Notes under the pieces: model-generated
The model's database searches: none
What the model was told of the DNA's origin: nothing
The model's input: only the letters and a program-made list of their open reading frames with translations
Program-made: the position numbers and the translations under genes
Origin: Medakamo hakoo
Taxonomy: Eukaryota > Chlorophyta > Trebouxiophyceae > Coccomyxaceae
Assembly (NCBI GenBank): GCA_026636295.1
Contig: CP089455.1
Location: 124,001-188,000 of the forward strand
DNA: 64,000 bases
Direction of reading: 5' to 3'
Shown: piece by piece, positions 9,815 to 20,102 of the stretch
How the letters are laid out: every line of letters begins with the position of its first letter
Numbering within the stretch: the stretch's first letter is position 1

Positions 9815-12601
9815 ATGCCGTCCCGCCGCCCGCGGTCCCGCAGGCGACAGGCTGCCGTTGCCCTGGCCGTCGCGGCCTGGGCGGCCGCCCTGTCTCGGTT
9901 CGGCGGGGGCCGGGAGGCGGGCGCGGTCCTCAGTGCGTTGCGCGCCGATGCCGACGGCGCCGACGCCGACGACCGCCCTCTCCTTCCACCACCACCCGCG
10001 GCGTACGCACATGTGGGGCGACGACCCCAAATGGAAGACCACGTGGCAGTCCAGACAGAGCACGCCGCATTCTTGGCCGCTGTCATCGACGGCCATGAAG
10101 GGAATGGCGTGGCGGCGACCGTCGCGGCGGCCCTCCTGCCCGCGACGGCCGCCGCGCTCCGGGCGCGGGCGACGTCCTGGCCGTGGCGGGCCGCGGCCGC
10201 CCTCATTCCCGGCGCCGCCCGCGTGGCCGTCGACCGCTCCCTCCGCGACGCAGCAGCCGCTGTAGATGCCGCCACGCGCGGCGAAACCTCCGGCGCGACG
10301 GCGGCGTGGGCGGTGGTGGTGGGCGGGCGCGCGGCCGTCGTCGCGTGGGTCGGCGACGCGGCCGCCATCCTCTGCGACGCGTCCTCCCCCACCGCCGCCC
10401 GCCTGCTCACGCGCGACCACTCTCTGGCCGACCCGGAAGAAGTGCAGAGGACGGGCGGCACACCCGGCGGTCGCCTGGCGGGCGAGCTGGCCGTGACGCG
10501 CGCGTTTGGCGACGCGGCCTACCGTCGCGCTGGCCTCACCGCCACGCCCGGCGTCGCGTGGGTGGAGGAGCGCCCGCACGCCGCGTCCGCCTTGCTCCTG
10601 GTGACGGACGGCGCGCTGGAGGCCGCCCAGCCGGCTGCCCTGTGCCGGGCGGTGCTGGGCGGGCGGGCGGGCGACCCGGCCGCCGCGCTCGCGTCGGCGG
10701 GGCGGCGGGCGATCGCTGTCGGCGGCGAGGTCGTCGGGCCCCCCGCGCCGCGTCGCCGCCCGCCGCCCGCCGCGTCGGTGGAGGAGGAGGCCGGCGCGGG
10801 CGGCGACGCCACCACCCCAGCCGGCGCTGCAGCTCGCGCCGCTGTCTGCGCTGCCCTGGCGTCCGGCAGCGGCGACAACGTGGCCGCCGCCGTGCTGCCG
10901 CTGGCCGGGTGGGAGGCCGGCGTGCGGGCGGCTGGGCGGGCCGACCAGCTGCTCGCCACGAGCGGCGCCGTGCGCGGCTACGCCCTGACCGCCCGCCTGC
11001 CGCGCGCGCCGCGACCAGCCGGACGCTCGCGGCAACGGACTGGATGGTGGCGGCGGTGGCGGGCGGCGGGGACGGAGCCGTCCACGTCCCTCGCCCTCAC
11101 CCGCTCGTCCGCGCTCCAGGCCGCAGCGGTGGGCGGGGGCGCAGGCGGCGTGTGCTCGCCGCTGCTGTCGCCGTCTGCCGCTGCAGCCGCCGCCGCCGCT
11201 GCCGCCGCCATCCCGCTGGACAGCGCACCACCTGCGCTGCCCGCGTCGGCCGCGGACGCGACGTCGCGGGCGTTGGCGGCCGTCGTCCAGGCCGCCGCGG
11301 CCGCGCGCGGATTTTTCTTCGGTGGCAGCGGAGGTGGCGGGAAGGCAGGCGGCACAGCCGCCCCTTCCGACACACCTTTTGCGTTGGGCGGGTCCGCCGA
11401 AGTCTTCCGTGCGACGCGCGCCGGCCGGCCCTACGTCCTGAAACACATGCACGGCCCGGGCGCGGCGGCCGCGGCCGCGCGCGAGGCCGCGTTTGGGCGG
11501 CTGTTCCAGGGCCTGCGCCACCCGGGCGCCGCCCACCTCGCCCGCCTGGTCGAGTCCTTCGAAGACGCGTCGTCCAGCTCGCACTGGCTGGTGTTCGAGG
11601 ATGAGGGCGCGTCCCTGGCGTCGTTGATGTACGTGCCGCTGGGCGGCGGCGGCAACGGGACGGACGACGACGGCCCGCCGCCCCACACCACGGCCGGCGC
11701 GCCTGTCGGCCTCTCCCCCTGGTGGAGGGCGGCCACCTCGCCTGGGGCGACCGCCGGCGCACCCCCACCGGCGCGTGACCTGCTGCGCCAGCTGTTTACA
11801 GCGCTCGACGCACTGGCGGACGCGGGCGTCGCGCACAGAGACGTGAAACCCGCCAACCTGCTGGTGTCGTCGACGAGTGACGGCGGAGACGGACGGACGC
11901 TGACGCTGCGCCTGGCCGACTTTGGGTCCGCGATTGGAGGCGGCATCGGCGGCGGCGGGGAGCCTGCCGCCGACGCAGGCGCGGCCATGACGCGGGAGTA
12001 CGCGCCGCCCGAAGCCCGGCTGGGCGCGGGCGCGGCGGCGGGGCTGGGCGGCGGTGGGGCTGCGCGTGGTGGGCCGGGGCCGCCGCCCGCCCACCCGCTC
12101 ACCGCTGGCGACGCCTGGGCCGCCGGCGTGACCATGCTGGAGCTGCTGGCTGGCTTGCCCGACCCGACGGCGCCCTCCCCACGCGGCGCGGCCGCGCTGC
12201 GCGCCCGGTTCTCTTCCAGCGGCGGCGGGCGCGCCAGCAGGGAGGCCGCCGCCCAGCTCGACGCCGCGCTCGCGCTTCGCGGTCTCATGGAGCTGTGCGC
12301 TTATCCGCCCAGGGGAGGTGGTGGCGGGGACGATGCGGCCGGCGGCCCTGCCCTGCCCTGGGCGTGCACGGATGGTGCGGTCGCGGCGCACCTGGCGGGC
12401 CGGGCGGGCGCGGAGGTGGGCGGGCGCGGGCGCTCGCCCCACCCGCCCATCCCGCTGCCGGCTTTGAGGCTGGCCCGCTCTTTGTTGAGCTGGGATCCAA
12501 GGGCGCGGCCGACGCCGGCGCAGGCCCTGCGCCACGCCTACTTCACGCGGACGGACGGGGCGTGCAGCGGGGTGGACAGGGAGGTGGACGGGTGGTGTTG
12601 A
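9815..12601 (+). CDS. PP2C phosphatase - protein kinase fusion
   Basis: Single exon, 928 residues. A hydrophobic segment follows an Arg-rich N terminus (RRQAAVALAVAAWAAAL), so the protein is probably anchored in or sent across a membrane. The PP2C domain (roughly 60-370) keeps its metal-binding motifs: RRPQMEDHV, DGHEG near 92, TDGALEA and GSGDNVAAAVL. The kinase domain (roughly 525-910) has a degenerate glycine loop, YVLKHM, HRDVKPANLL near 674, ADFGSA and an APPEA segment, so it looks catalytically competent. Plants encode proteins joining these two domains, and the layout here (phosphatase first) is like Arabidopsis At3g63340. The ATG at 9815 is the first one followed by a plausible N terminus; an untranslated first exon ending in CAG just before it cannot be excluded. 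The substrate is unknown. Confidence 0.85.
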   Translation: MPSRRPRSRRRQAAVALAVAAWAAALSRFGGGREAGAVLSALRADADGADADDRPLLPPPPAAYAHVGRRPQMEDHVAVQTEHAAFLAAVIDGHEGNGVAATVAAALLPATAAALRARATSWPWRAAAALIPGAARVAVDRSLRDAAAAVDAATRGETSGATAAWAVVVGGRAAVVAWVGDAAAILCDASSPTAARLLTRDHSLADPEEVQRTGGTPGGRLAGELAVTRAFGDAAYRRAGLTATPGVAWVEERPHAASALLLVTDGALEAAQPAALCRAVLGGRAGDPAAALASAGRRAIAVGGEVVGPPAPRRRPPPAASVEEEAGAGGDATTPAGAAARAAVCAALASGSGDNVAAAVLPLAGWEAGVRAAGRADQLLATSGAVRGYALTARLPRAPRPAGRSRQRTGWWRRWRAAGTEPSTSLALTRSSALQAAAVGGGAGGVCSPLLSPSAAAAAAAAAAAIPLDSAPPALPASAADATSRALAAVVQAAAAARGFFFGGSGGGGKAGGTAAPSDTPFALGGSAEVFRATRAGRPYVLKHMHGPGAAAAAAREAAFGRLFQGLRHPGAAHLARLVESFEDASSSSHWLVFEDEGASLASLMYVPLGGGGNGTDDDGPPPHTTAGAPVGLSPWWRAATSPGATAGAPPPARDLLRQLFTALDALADAGVAHRDVKPANLLVSSTSDGGDGRTLTLRLADFGSAIGGGIGGGGEPAADAGAAMTREYAPPEARLGAGAAAGLGGGGAARGGPGPPPAHPLTAGDAWAAGVTMLELLAGLPDPTAPSPRGAAALRARFSSSGGGRASREAAAQLDAALALRGLMELCAYPPRGGGGGDDAAGGPALPWACTDGAVAAHLAGRAGAEVGGRGRSPHPPIPLPALRLARSLLSWDPRARPTPAQALRHAYFTRTDGACSGVDREVDGWC

Positions 12602-12605
12602 TGAA

Positions 12606-12671
12606 GGTTGTGGGTGTGGAGCAGACTGGTTGTGGGTGTGGAGCAGACTGGTTGTGGGTGTGGAGCAGACC
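12606..12671 (+). repeat. 22-bp unit repeated three times
   Basis: Starts five bases after the stop of the PP2C-kinase gene. Three head-to-tail copies of a 22-base unit beginning GGTTGTGGGTGTGGAGCAG are identical except for the last base. They lie in the presumed 3' UTR. The remaining ~240 bp up to the histidine kinase start hold nothing else that I recognise. Confidence 0.95.
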
Positions 12672-12912
12672 AGACGGGCGTCCAGACCCTCGCTGCTTTC
12701 TCTCTGTGCGGGCGTGTGTCGTGTGTTGCACGCGCGCGTTCTGGGGGCGCTGCCCCGCCTGACCCGCCAGGCCGGTGCTTGTGCGTGTCTGCCAGTCACG
12801 CACCGAGTCAGATTAGAGCGCGCCCCCCCGCCAGCGTCCTCACGGCGCGTCGTCTCTCTTCCACTAGCACAAGGCGCGACGCTGGCCAAGCGCGCGGCTA
12901 ATTCGACCAAAG

Positions 12913-14717
12913 ATGGGCAGCGCCGCGCCGCCGGACGGCGTCCCGCCCAAGGCGGACGGCCAGCATGGTGCGTGTGAGTGCGTGTGAGGACGTGCGCGGT
13001 AATCTCAAGGCCGTGCACCCCGCCCTCGCTCACGAAAAGAAAAAAAATACATTCCGCCGCTCCCTCACCTCCACCCCCCCCCCCCCCCCCCCGCCAGTCC
13101 TCCGGCCAATCATCACGAGCGCCGCGCGCCAGGCCGCTTCCAGCGGACCCACGCTGACGCCGCACCCGTCCACACCCATTGCCCTGGCCTCTGAAACCCG
13201 GGACTCGCACATGGCGCGCGTGGCGGCGTGCCTGACCCCGCGACCCGGCTCCCTGACGTTTGGCTGCGCCGCCGCGGAAGCGGCCTACCTGGCGTCGTCC
13301 GCGGCCGGCCGGGCCCGCCTGCTCGCCTGCGGCGCGACGGGCCACGCAGCGTGGGCGGGGGCACGCGGCGCGCTGGCCGCCTCCATCGACGGGCGGGGCG
13401 TCCTGGCGGCGGCGGCGGCGGCGGCGGCCGGCCCGGCGGCCGGGTGGGCGGCCGGCCTGCTACTGCTCTGGGCGCTCGCCCCGCCGCCGCGCCCCCTGCC
13501 CCCCGCCCGCCGGGTGGGCTTTGCCGACACGCCGCGCGCGCCGCACGGCGCTTGTTCCATTGGCGGACTGGGCTGCAGGCCGGGCGAAGGCGCGCTGGGC
13601 GGCGGCGGCGCGGCGCACGAGGCGGGGCTGGCCGCCCTCGCCGCGGCCGGGTGCGGCGCCCTCCTCCTCGGCCGGTGCGGCGGCGGCGGCGGCGCGGGCG
13701 CCGGCGCGGGGCCGGGCCCGCTCCTGCTCGCCTGCCTGCCGGGCCTGCTGCGCCTGCGGTGGAGGACCGTGGGCGCGGCCCTCGCGCTGCCCGCGGCCGT
13801 CGCCGTCCTCCGCGCCCTGGCCGGCGCGCCCGGCCTGTGGTGGCCGCCCGGCCGCGCGCGCGGCTGCCTCCTCGCCCTGCCCGGCCCGACTGCGGCAGGC
13901 GCGCTGGAAGCCACGGCCGCGGCCGCCCACGTCGCCGCCGCCTGGTGCGCGGGCCTGGCCATTGCCTTCCTCCTGGACGCCCTGCGCCGGGAGTCTTTCG
14001 CTTCCCGCCGCCTGGCCGCCGCCGCCGCGGCGCGCGAGGCGGAGGAGGTGGCCGGCCGCTCGGCCGCGCAGGCCGCCCTCGCCGCCGCCCAAGCGTCCGC
14101 GGCCAAGCGCAACCTGGCCGCCGCCAAGGAGCGGGCCGCCCACGAGGCCCGCGCCCACTTCATGTCCCTGATGATGCACGAGGTCCGCACCCCGCTCAAC
14201 GGCTGCCTGGCCAGCGCGGAGATGCTGCTGGACGCGCCCGACCTGACGCCCGACGCGCGCGACCTGGCGTCGACCATCCGCGTGTCCGGGTCCATGCTGC
14301 TGTCCACCGTCTCGTCCTGCCTGGACTGGTTCAAGACGGAGGCGGGCAAACCCCTGGACTGCGTGCGGGCGGAGGTGGACGCGGGCGAGGTGCTGAACGA
14401 TGTGGCGGCCATCGTGGCCGCGGCCCTGGAGGGCGTGCCCGCGCGCGGGAGCGGTGGCGGCGGCGCGTGCCCCGCCCCCGTCCGCGTCGCCCGCCCCATG
14501 CTCGGCCCGGGCGTGCCGCGCCTGTTCCTGGGCGACGGCGACCGCGTGCGCGGCGTCCTCCTCAACTTCGCAACCAACGCCGCAAAGTTCACGCGGCGGG
14601 GGGCCGTCGCGCTGCGGGTGAGCGTGTCGCGGGACGGGCCCCACCACCGCCCGCGCCCGCACGGGCCGGGGACGTTTGCGGGGTTGGAAGGCGTCGGTGT
14701 CGTGGTGCCGCCCGCCA

Positions 14718-14749
<32 letters not shown>

Positions 14750-16453
14750 CACCACCACTCGGCCGCGCAGCTCGCCGCGTCGTCGTCGCTCTTTGCGCCT
14801 GGGCGGCGCGCCGTCGCGCCCGGCGACGCCGGCGGCCGGCCCGTGCTGCCCGCCGCCGCCCCCGACCCGCCGTCCGAGCGGTCGTCCACGGGCATCGAAG
14901 CCGAGCCGGAGTTGGGGGACGGCTGGTATGCTGTCGCGTCGCGGTGGGACGCCCCCGCGCGCCCCGGGACGCCCGGCACCCCGCCCTCGGCCGAGTTCCT
15001 GGTGTTTGAAGTGTGCGACACGGGCGTCGGCATCGACCGGCCGTGCCTGGGCGCGCTCTTCCGCAAGTTCGTGCAGGGCGTGGAGGACGGCGGCGGGAGC
15101 GGCGGCGCCACGGCGGCGCGGCCGCCCCGCCGGGCGGGCGGCACGGGGCTGGGCCTGGCCATTTGCTGCACCCAAGTCCGGGCGATGGGCGGCCAGATCG
15201 GCGCCGCCTCCCGCCTGGGCGTGGGGTCGACCTTTTGGTTCAGCGTGCCGCTCGTCCGCGCGGGGCGGGGCGGCAGCGGCGACGGGTGCGCCGAGGCGGC
15301 CGCCGCGCCGCCGCCGCCGCCGCCCGCGGCAACGGCCGCGGCGCCCGCCGCCGAGCCGTCCGGCGTGGCCCTCCTGCGCCGCACGGCGTCCTGGTCGTCC
15401 CGCGCCGCGTTCAGCGACGGCCACTTACAGGGCGGCGCGGGCGTGCGCCGAGGCTCAGGCGACGGCGGCGGTGGCGGCGCCCCAGGCGGCGGCGCTTCGG
15501 CGCCGCCGCCGCTGTCTGACAGCGGCAGCGCCACCTCCCTGTCCGGGGCGGGGAAGAAGCGGCCGTCCGGCGGCCTGCGGCGCACCTCGTCGGCCGACGC
15601 GCTCGCTGGAAGGGGCGGCGGCGGCGGCGGCGGAGCGAGCGGCGGCGGCGGCCGGCCCGTCCTGGCCGTGGCGGAGGCGCTGCTCCGCGACGGGTTGCCC
15701 CCCGCCGCGACCGCTGCCGTCGCTGCCGCTGGCGACGCGGCGGGTGGTGGCAGTCCGCCGCCCATCCCGTCGTCGTCCCCGCCCATGTCCTCCGATTCCG
15801 TCCACACCTTGGTGGAGGCGCCGGCCGCGGACAAAGCCGGCGCGGCGGACGGCTGGCGGCCGGTGCCGCTGCCCGGCACCGGGTCGGGCCCGCCCGTGCG
15901 CCAGAGCCTGGAAATCCGGCGCAAGGCCCTGGACACGACCATCCTGTCTTCCAAGCGCGTCCTGCTGGTGGAGGACAACCTCATCAACATCAAGGTCGCC
16001 CAGCGCATGTTGCAGGGCCTGGGCCTGAGTGTCGAACTGGCCGCGGACGGGGAGGAGGCGGTCGCGGCCGTCCTGTCGGCGCACCGCGCGGACGGGCGCA
16101 CGCCCCCGCCCTCTCCCCCGTCTCCCTCTCCTACGTCCAGTGCGCCTCCTCCTCCCCCTCCTCCTCCGCCGCGCCGCATGCCGGACGTCGTCCTGATGGA
16201 CATGTCCATGCCCCGCCTGGGCGGCGTCGGCGCGGCGACCGCCATCCGGGCGGCCGGGTGCCGCGTGCCAATTGTCGCGATGACAGCCAACGCGTCCGAC
16301 GCGGACAGGGACGAATGCCTGGCCGCCGGCATGGACGGCTTCCTGTCCAAGCCCGTGCTGCCGGGGAGGTTGGCGGACGCCCTGGTCCTGGCGTTGAGCG
16401 GGCGGGGCGCGTTCCAAGACAAGACGGTCTCGTTGGGGCCGCCCGGGTTTTGA
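12913..16453 (+). CDS. Membrane hybrid histidine kinase
   Basis: Two exons, 12913-12967 and 13098-16453 (1136 residues). The N-terminal third holds several Ala/Leu-rich membrane segments, for example around GWAAGLLLLWALA, LLACLPGLLRL and AAAWCAGLAIAFLLDAL. An Ala/Glu coiled coil leads into the HisKA domain, with phosphate-accepting H379 in MMHEVRTPLN. The ATPase domain shows the N box LNFATNAAKFT, FEVCDTGVGI and GTGLGLAICC. A long low-complexity linker leads to a receiver domain starting RVLLVEDNLINIK, with phospho-acceptor D1053 in VLMDMSMP and K in FLSKPV. It should sense a signal at a membrane and pass phosphate internally to the receiver, then to an HPt protein. No known sensor domain was recognised. 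The first exon (18 codons plus one base) is the least certain part. Confidence 0.85.
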
Positions 16454-16743
16454 TGGGGGCGAGGTTTCAGTGAGCCAGGCGGGGCGCCCGTGCCCCCCGC
16501 TTGTTGTTCCCGTGCGTGGACGCCGCCATGCATAGACAGTTCTGGGTAGGCAGTGTGCGTGCAAGTGGTCTGAGAAGCAGTGGCGCGGGGAAGTGTGAAA
16601 AAAAGACACAGTTGGTCGGCGTTTTTTGTTTTGGTTTTTTCCATGTCCGTCTCTCCCGTCCCACCCCCCACATGCCTCGTGTCACAGGGGGGAAAAGCAA
16701 ACCACGCCCAGGGGGCCTCTCTCCTCCTCCTCTCAACTCATGC

Positions 16744-18288
16744 TCAAGCGTGCGCACGGACGGCCCCGCCCTCCACCGCCCCACCCCGGCTGGTCTCCCC
16801 GCCCGCGCCGTACGGCAGGAACGCCGGCCGGCTCTTCAGCCCCAGCGCCCCAAACAGCGCCGCGTCGTCGTCGCGGTCGGCGTTGGCCGTCGTCAGCAGC
16901 TTGTCGCCGTCGAAGACGGAGTTGGCGCCGGCCAGGAAGGCGAGCGCCTGGTCGCCCGGCGACAGCTCTTTGCGCCCCGCGGACAGGCGGACGACGGAGG
17001 CGGGCATGACGATGCGGGCGGTGGCCACGCACCGCACGATGTCCAGCCCGCTCGGCGGCGGGGCGCCCTCCAGCGGCGTCCCCGGCACGGCGACGAGCGC
17101 GTTGATGGGCACGGACTCCGGGTGGGCCGGCAGCGTGGCCAGCGTGTGCAGCATGCCCACCCGGTCGGCCGGGCCCTCGCCCAGGCCGATGATGCCGCCC
17201 GCGCACACCGACACGCCCGCGCCCTGGACAGCCGCGAGCGTGGCCAGGCGGTCGGCGTACGTGCGCGTCGTCGACACCTTGCCGTAGTACTCCGGGCTCG
17301 TGTCCACGTTGTGGTTGTAGGCCGTCAGCCCCGCCTCCCGCAGCTGGGCCGCCTGCTCGGGCGTCAGCATGCCGAGCGTCGTGCAGACCTCCATGCCCAG
17401 GCCCCGCACTTTCTTGACCATGGCCAGCACGCGCTCCCACTGGCGGGGCCCCACCTGGGACGGGCCCCGCCAGGCGGCGCCCATGCAGAAGCGGGTGGAG
17501 CCCGCCGCCTTAGCGCGCACCGCGGCGTCGTACACGGCGTCCAGGTCGACCAGCCGCTCGGCGCGGAGGTCGACGCCCTTGTGGTGGGACGACTGGGAGC
17601 AGTACCCGCAGTCTTCCGGGCAGCCGCCGGTCTTGATGGACAGCAGCGTGCACCGCTGCACCATGGCCGGGTCGTGGTGGGCGCGGTGGACGCGGGCGGC
17701 GGCGAAGGCCAGGTCCAGGAGCGGGGTGTCGTAGACTTCGGAGATTTCGGCGCGGCTGGGGGTGCGCGTTTGTTGGTGGAGGGGAGGGGAGGGGAGGGGT
17801 GAGGGGTGAGGGGGGGGGGGGGGGGGGGGGGAGTGGGTGGTGGCTGCGGCGAGGCAGGGGGCCCAAAGCGGGGCGTGGCGCGATGAGAGGGCGGCCTTTT
17901 TTGCGCGTTCCCGTCTTCGGCGTGGGGCGTGGACATGCCAGAGCACGCAGGCGTGTCGTGCATTGGGCCAAAGGGGGCCTGCGCGGCGCAGGGCGGCCGG
18001 CCGAAGCAGGGGGCTTGCCCGGCATCGCCGCCCGCCGACCCTAGCCGCACAACTCTCAACGCACGTCCAGTCGTTGCGGATGACGCCCAGCTCCCGGAGC
18101 CAGCGCGGTTTTTGGGTGGAAGCTTCCGCGTGCACTTCCTCGATCGGCTCCGGAACGGCGGGCGGGGCGGATGGCGGGGCCGAGCCGGCCGTGAAGGCGC
18201 GGGTGGTGGTCGTCGCGGCGGCCGCGGGCGGGCCGTCCGCCGCCCGCAGCCAGCGGGCGCCCAGCGTTGCCAGGGAGCGGCGGTGCAT
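16744..18288 (-). CDS. BIO2: Biotin synthase
   Basis: Two exons on the minus strand, 18288-18065 and 17755-16744, 411 residues. It is the radical SAM enzyme that inserts sulfur into dethiobiotin, the last step of biotin synthesis. The cluster ligands are C120, C124 and C127 in GGCPEDCGYC. Other conserved blocks are RNDWTRAEISEVYDTPLLDL (across the intron), RFCMGAAWRGP, YNHNVDTSPEYY, SVCAGGIIGLGE and PINALVAVPGTPL. The first ~50 residues (MHRRSLATLGARWLRAA onward) are basic and Ala/Ser/Thr-rich, fitting mitochondrial import, where plant and fungal homologues work. The 309-bp intron contains a 22-base C-run in the transcript. It is divergent from the unknown gene at 18761 and belongs to the biotin locus. 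Confidence 0.95.
   Translation of the reverse strand: MHRRSLATLGARWLRAADGPPAAAATTTTRAFTAGSAPPSAPPAVPEPIEEVHAEASTQKPRWLRELGVIRNDWTCVESCAARVGGRRCRASPLLRPAALRRAGPLWPNARHACVLWHVHAPRRRRERAKKAALSSRHAPLWAPCLAAATTHSPPPPPPPHPSPLPSPPLHQQTRTPSRAEISEVYDTPLLDLAFAAARVHRAHHDPAMVQRCTLLSIKTGGCPEDCGYCSQSSHHKGVDLRAERLVDLDAVYDAAVRAKAAGSTRFCMGAAWRGPSQVGPRQWERVLAMVKKVRGLGMEVCTTLGMLTPEQAAQLREAGLTAYNHNVDTSPEYYGKVSTTRTYADRLATLAAVQGAGVSVCAGGIIGLGEGPADRVGMLHTLATLPAHPESVPINALVAVPGTPLEGAPPPSGLDIVRCVATARIVMPASVVRLSAGRKELSPGDQALAFLAGANSVFDGDKLLTTANADRDDDAALFGALGLKSRPAFLPYGAGGETSRGGAVEGGAVRAHA
17810..17831 (+). repeat. 22-base G homopolymer in the biotin synthase intron
   Basis: An unbroken run of 22 G on the plus strand, preceded by GGGGA and GGGGTGA tandem units from 17780. 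In the transcript this is a C-run with CCCCT units shortly before the 3' splice site, acting as the pyrimidine tract. Its length may be inexact because of sequencing slippage. Confidence 0.9.
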
Positions 18289-18760
18289 TGGTGAGATTGA
18301 AGGAGGGGGACGGCGTGCTCCCGGGCGGACAGGAATGTGGGGCTGGGAGCGCGCGGCACGGCGCCGGGAAGAGAGAGAAAACACAAGGCCGGAGTGAGAG
18401 CACACATGCGAGAGGTCGGGCGGCCCCGGCCGGCCCTGGGGCCACACCGGTGCGCGCGTGCACAGAAGCCAACCACTGTCGCGCCAGGGGGCCCAGCTCA
18501 CGGCCGAGCCGGCCCGCCTCCTCGCCTGCAACTCCCGCAGACTCACCAGGGTGGCTGTTGCATTAGCTGGTGAGGAAATTGGGCGCGGGGGCGGCCCTGA
18601 CGCTCGCTGGTGTCGGCGCGCCCGGCGTGCGAGGGAGGCCATTGCCTCGCACGCGCGCCCCGTGCACCACGGCATGTGGCCTCCCTCCCTCTCATTTCCG
18701 CCATCCCCACCACCACCCCACCCCCTCCCGTTACGTCATCCCCAGGCGCCCACGCCACAC
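18289..18760. promoter_or_regulatory. Divergent upstream region in the biotin locus
   Basis: 472 bp between the starts of biotin synthase (minus) and the unknown gene at 18761 (plus). It should hold both promoters. I compared it by eye with the region between the two other biotin genes (25888-26339) and found no convincing shared motif longer than a few bases. No TATA box was seen. Confidence 0.45.
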
Positions 18761-19747
18761 ATGCCCTTCAAAGCCTTGCGCCGCAGCGCACTGTTTGTCT
18801 GGCGCGTCCTGGCCGCCGTCCTCTTGGCGCCCCTCAACGACCGTGGCGGCGGCGGGCGCGGCGGCGCGCCCACCGACGCTGCGGCCTGGTCCCTCGCCGC
18901 GCTCGCCCGCCTGGCGCCGCCGCCGCCGGCCGTCGAGGCGCCGCCGCCGCCACCGTCGCCGCCGCCGCCGAAAGAAGCCGACGCGGCCGTGACGGTGACG
19001 GCGACGACGGCGCGCCCCCCTCCCCCCAAAACGCCGCCACCGCCGCCCGCCCGCAGGCCGGGCGGCCGCCCGGACTGGAGTGCGACCATCGCCGCGTCCG
19101 ACTTCGAGGCCTTCCTGGCCGCCTTCAACGACGGCGCGCGCCTGGCGGCCGCCCAGTCCACCGCGCCGGAGCTGTCCAACCTGGCCGTCTCGCCCTGGGT
19201 GGAGTGGCGCGGCGGCGGCGGCGGGGGCGGGGGCGGCCCGCCGCCGCCGCCGCCCACGCCTATCCCAGGCGGCCCGGCCCCAGGCACGCCCGGCTGCGCG
19301 CCCCCCCCTCCGTCCACGCCGGCCTTCCGACTCATGACCTTCACCCCACGCGGCGTGCGCTGGCTGCCCATCGCCGTGCGTGCGGTCGGCACCAACCACC
19401 TGTCGCCGCGGGCGCTGGGGCAGCCCGCTGTGATGGTTGGGAGCGCGGCCGTGGCCTGGGGGCGCGGCGGACGCCTCACCAAACTCGTGACGTCCACCAT
19501 GGTCGCGTCGCCTGACGCGCCAGCCTCGGCAGTCACCCTGGAGCTGTGGTGCGCGCCGTCGCTGCCGGCGTGGCTGGGGCGCCTCGCCCGTGGCGCGGTC
19601 GTCAACATGAGTGGGGCCTTTGCCCGGCGGAGCGCGGAGGCAGCGGCGGGCGCGGTGGGTGGGAGGCTGGTGAGCTGTGGGAAAGGGGGGACCGGGTTGG
19701 TGGCGGGCGGTGGGGAGGGTGCGGCGGCGGCCGCGGCGGCGGCGTGA
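18761..19747 (+). CDS. Unknown protein within the biotin locus
   Basis: Single open frame of 328 residues from the ATG at 18761. The N terminus is basic then hydrophobic (MPFKALRRSALFVWRVLAAVLLAPL), suggesting a membrane anchor or an organelle signal. A Pro-rich linker of about 80 residues follows. The C-terminal ~200 residues look folded: DWSATIAASDFEAFLAAF, FRLMTFTPRGVRWLPIAVRAVG, TKLVTSTMVASP and a final helix near RGAVVNMSGAFARRSAEA. The strand-rich body followed by a long C-terminal helix recalls START/SRPBCC lipid-binding folds, but I cannot place it in a family. Its position between biotin synthase and a lipid-type hydroxylase is the only functional hint. The tail is Gly/Ala low complexity. 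Confidence 0.6.
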   Translation: MPFKALRRSALFVWRVLAAVLLAPLNDRGGGGRGGAPTDAAAWSLAALARLAPPPPAVEAPPPPPSPPPPKEADAAVTVTATTARPPPPKTPPPPPARRPGGRPDWSATIAASDFEAFLAAFNDGARLAAAQSTAPELSNLAVSPWVEWRGGGGGGGGGPPPPPPTPIPGGPAPGTPGCAPPPPSTPAFRLMTFTPRGVRWLPIAVRAVGTNHLSPRALGQPAVMVGSAAVAWGRGGRLTKLVTSTMVASPDAPASAVTLELWCAPSLPAWLGRLARGAVVNMSGAFARRSAEAAAGAVGGRLVSCGKGGTGLVAGGGEGAAAAAAAA

Positions 19748-20102
19748 AGGGGGAGGGGCCTAGGGGGTGGGCGGGAGGGGGGTGGGCGCAGGGTGCAAAA
19801 CAGACGCGGGCCGGGGCGACAGGGAGAGAGCGCGAGCGACGCCACTCACTCGCACATTCTGTTTCGCGGCCGCCGGCCACGCGCGCACGCCCAGGCACGC
19901 ACCCGCGCCCCTTTAGCTGTAGGCTAGGACCCTGTAGGCAGTCAGCGCGCCGCGAGACGTGGCCGGAGGACGAGCCCGTCCGGTGGTGCCGCCCGTCGTT
20001 TGTGCGTGCGCCGCTAGCCGACACAGGAGCCGCCGCGGCCCGCGACACGGACGCGCGCGCTCCGCGTCCGCCACTTTTTTGCTCGGGTCCCCACAACAAC
20101 AG
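19748..20102. other. Tandem intergenic region
   Basis: 355 bp between the stop of the unknown gene and the start of the hydroxylase gene on the same strand: a 3' UTR, then a promoter. A short imperfect inverted motif lies at 19918-19937 (GCTGTAGGCTAGGACC). No gene seen. Confidence 0.4.

Noticed and set aside
9446-13345. A 1299-codon open frame on the minus strand
   Set aside because: It is antisense to the PP2C-kinase fusion and histidine kinase genes, shows no domain, and its Arg/Gly-rich composition is what a GC-rich coding strand gives when read backwards.
13285-16671. A 1128-codon open frame on the minus strand
   Set aside because: Mirror of the histidine kinase gene; no motif, and composition typical of a shadow frame.
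16501-17802. A 433-codon open frame on the plus strand
   Set aside because: Antisense to biotin synthase; no similarity.
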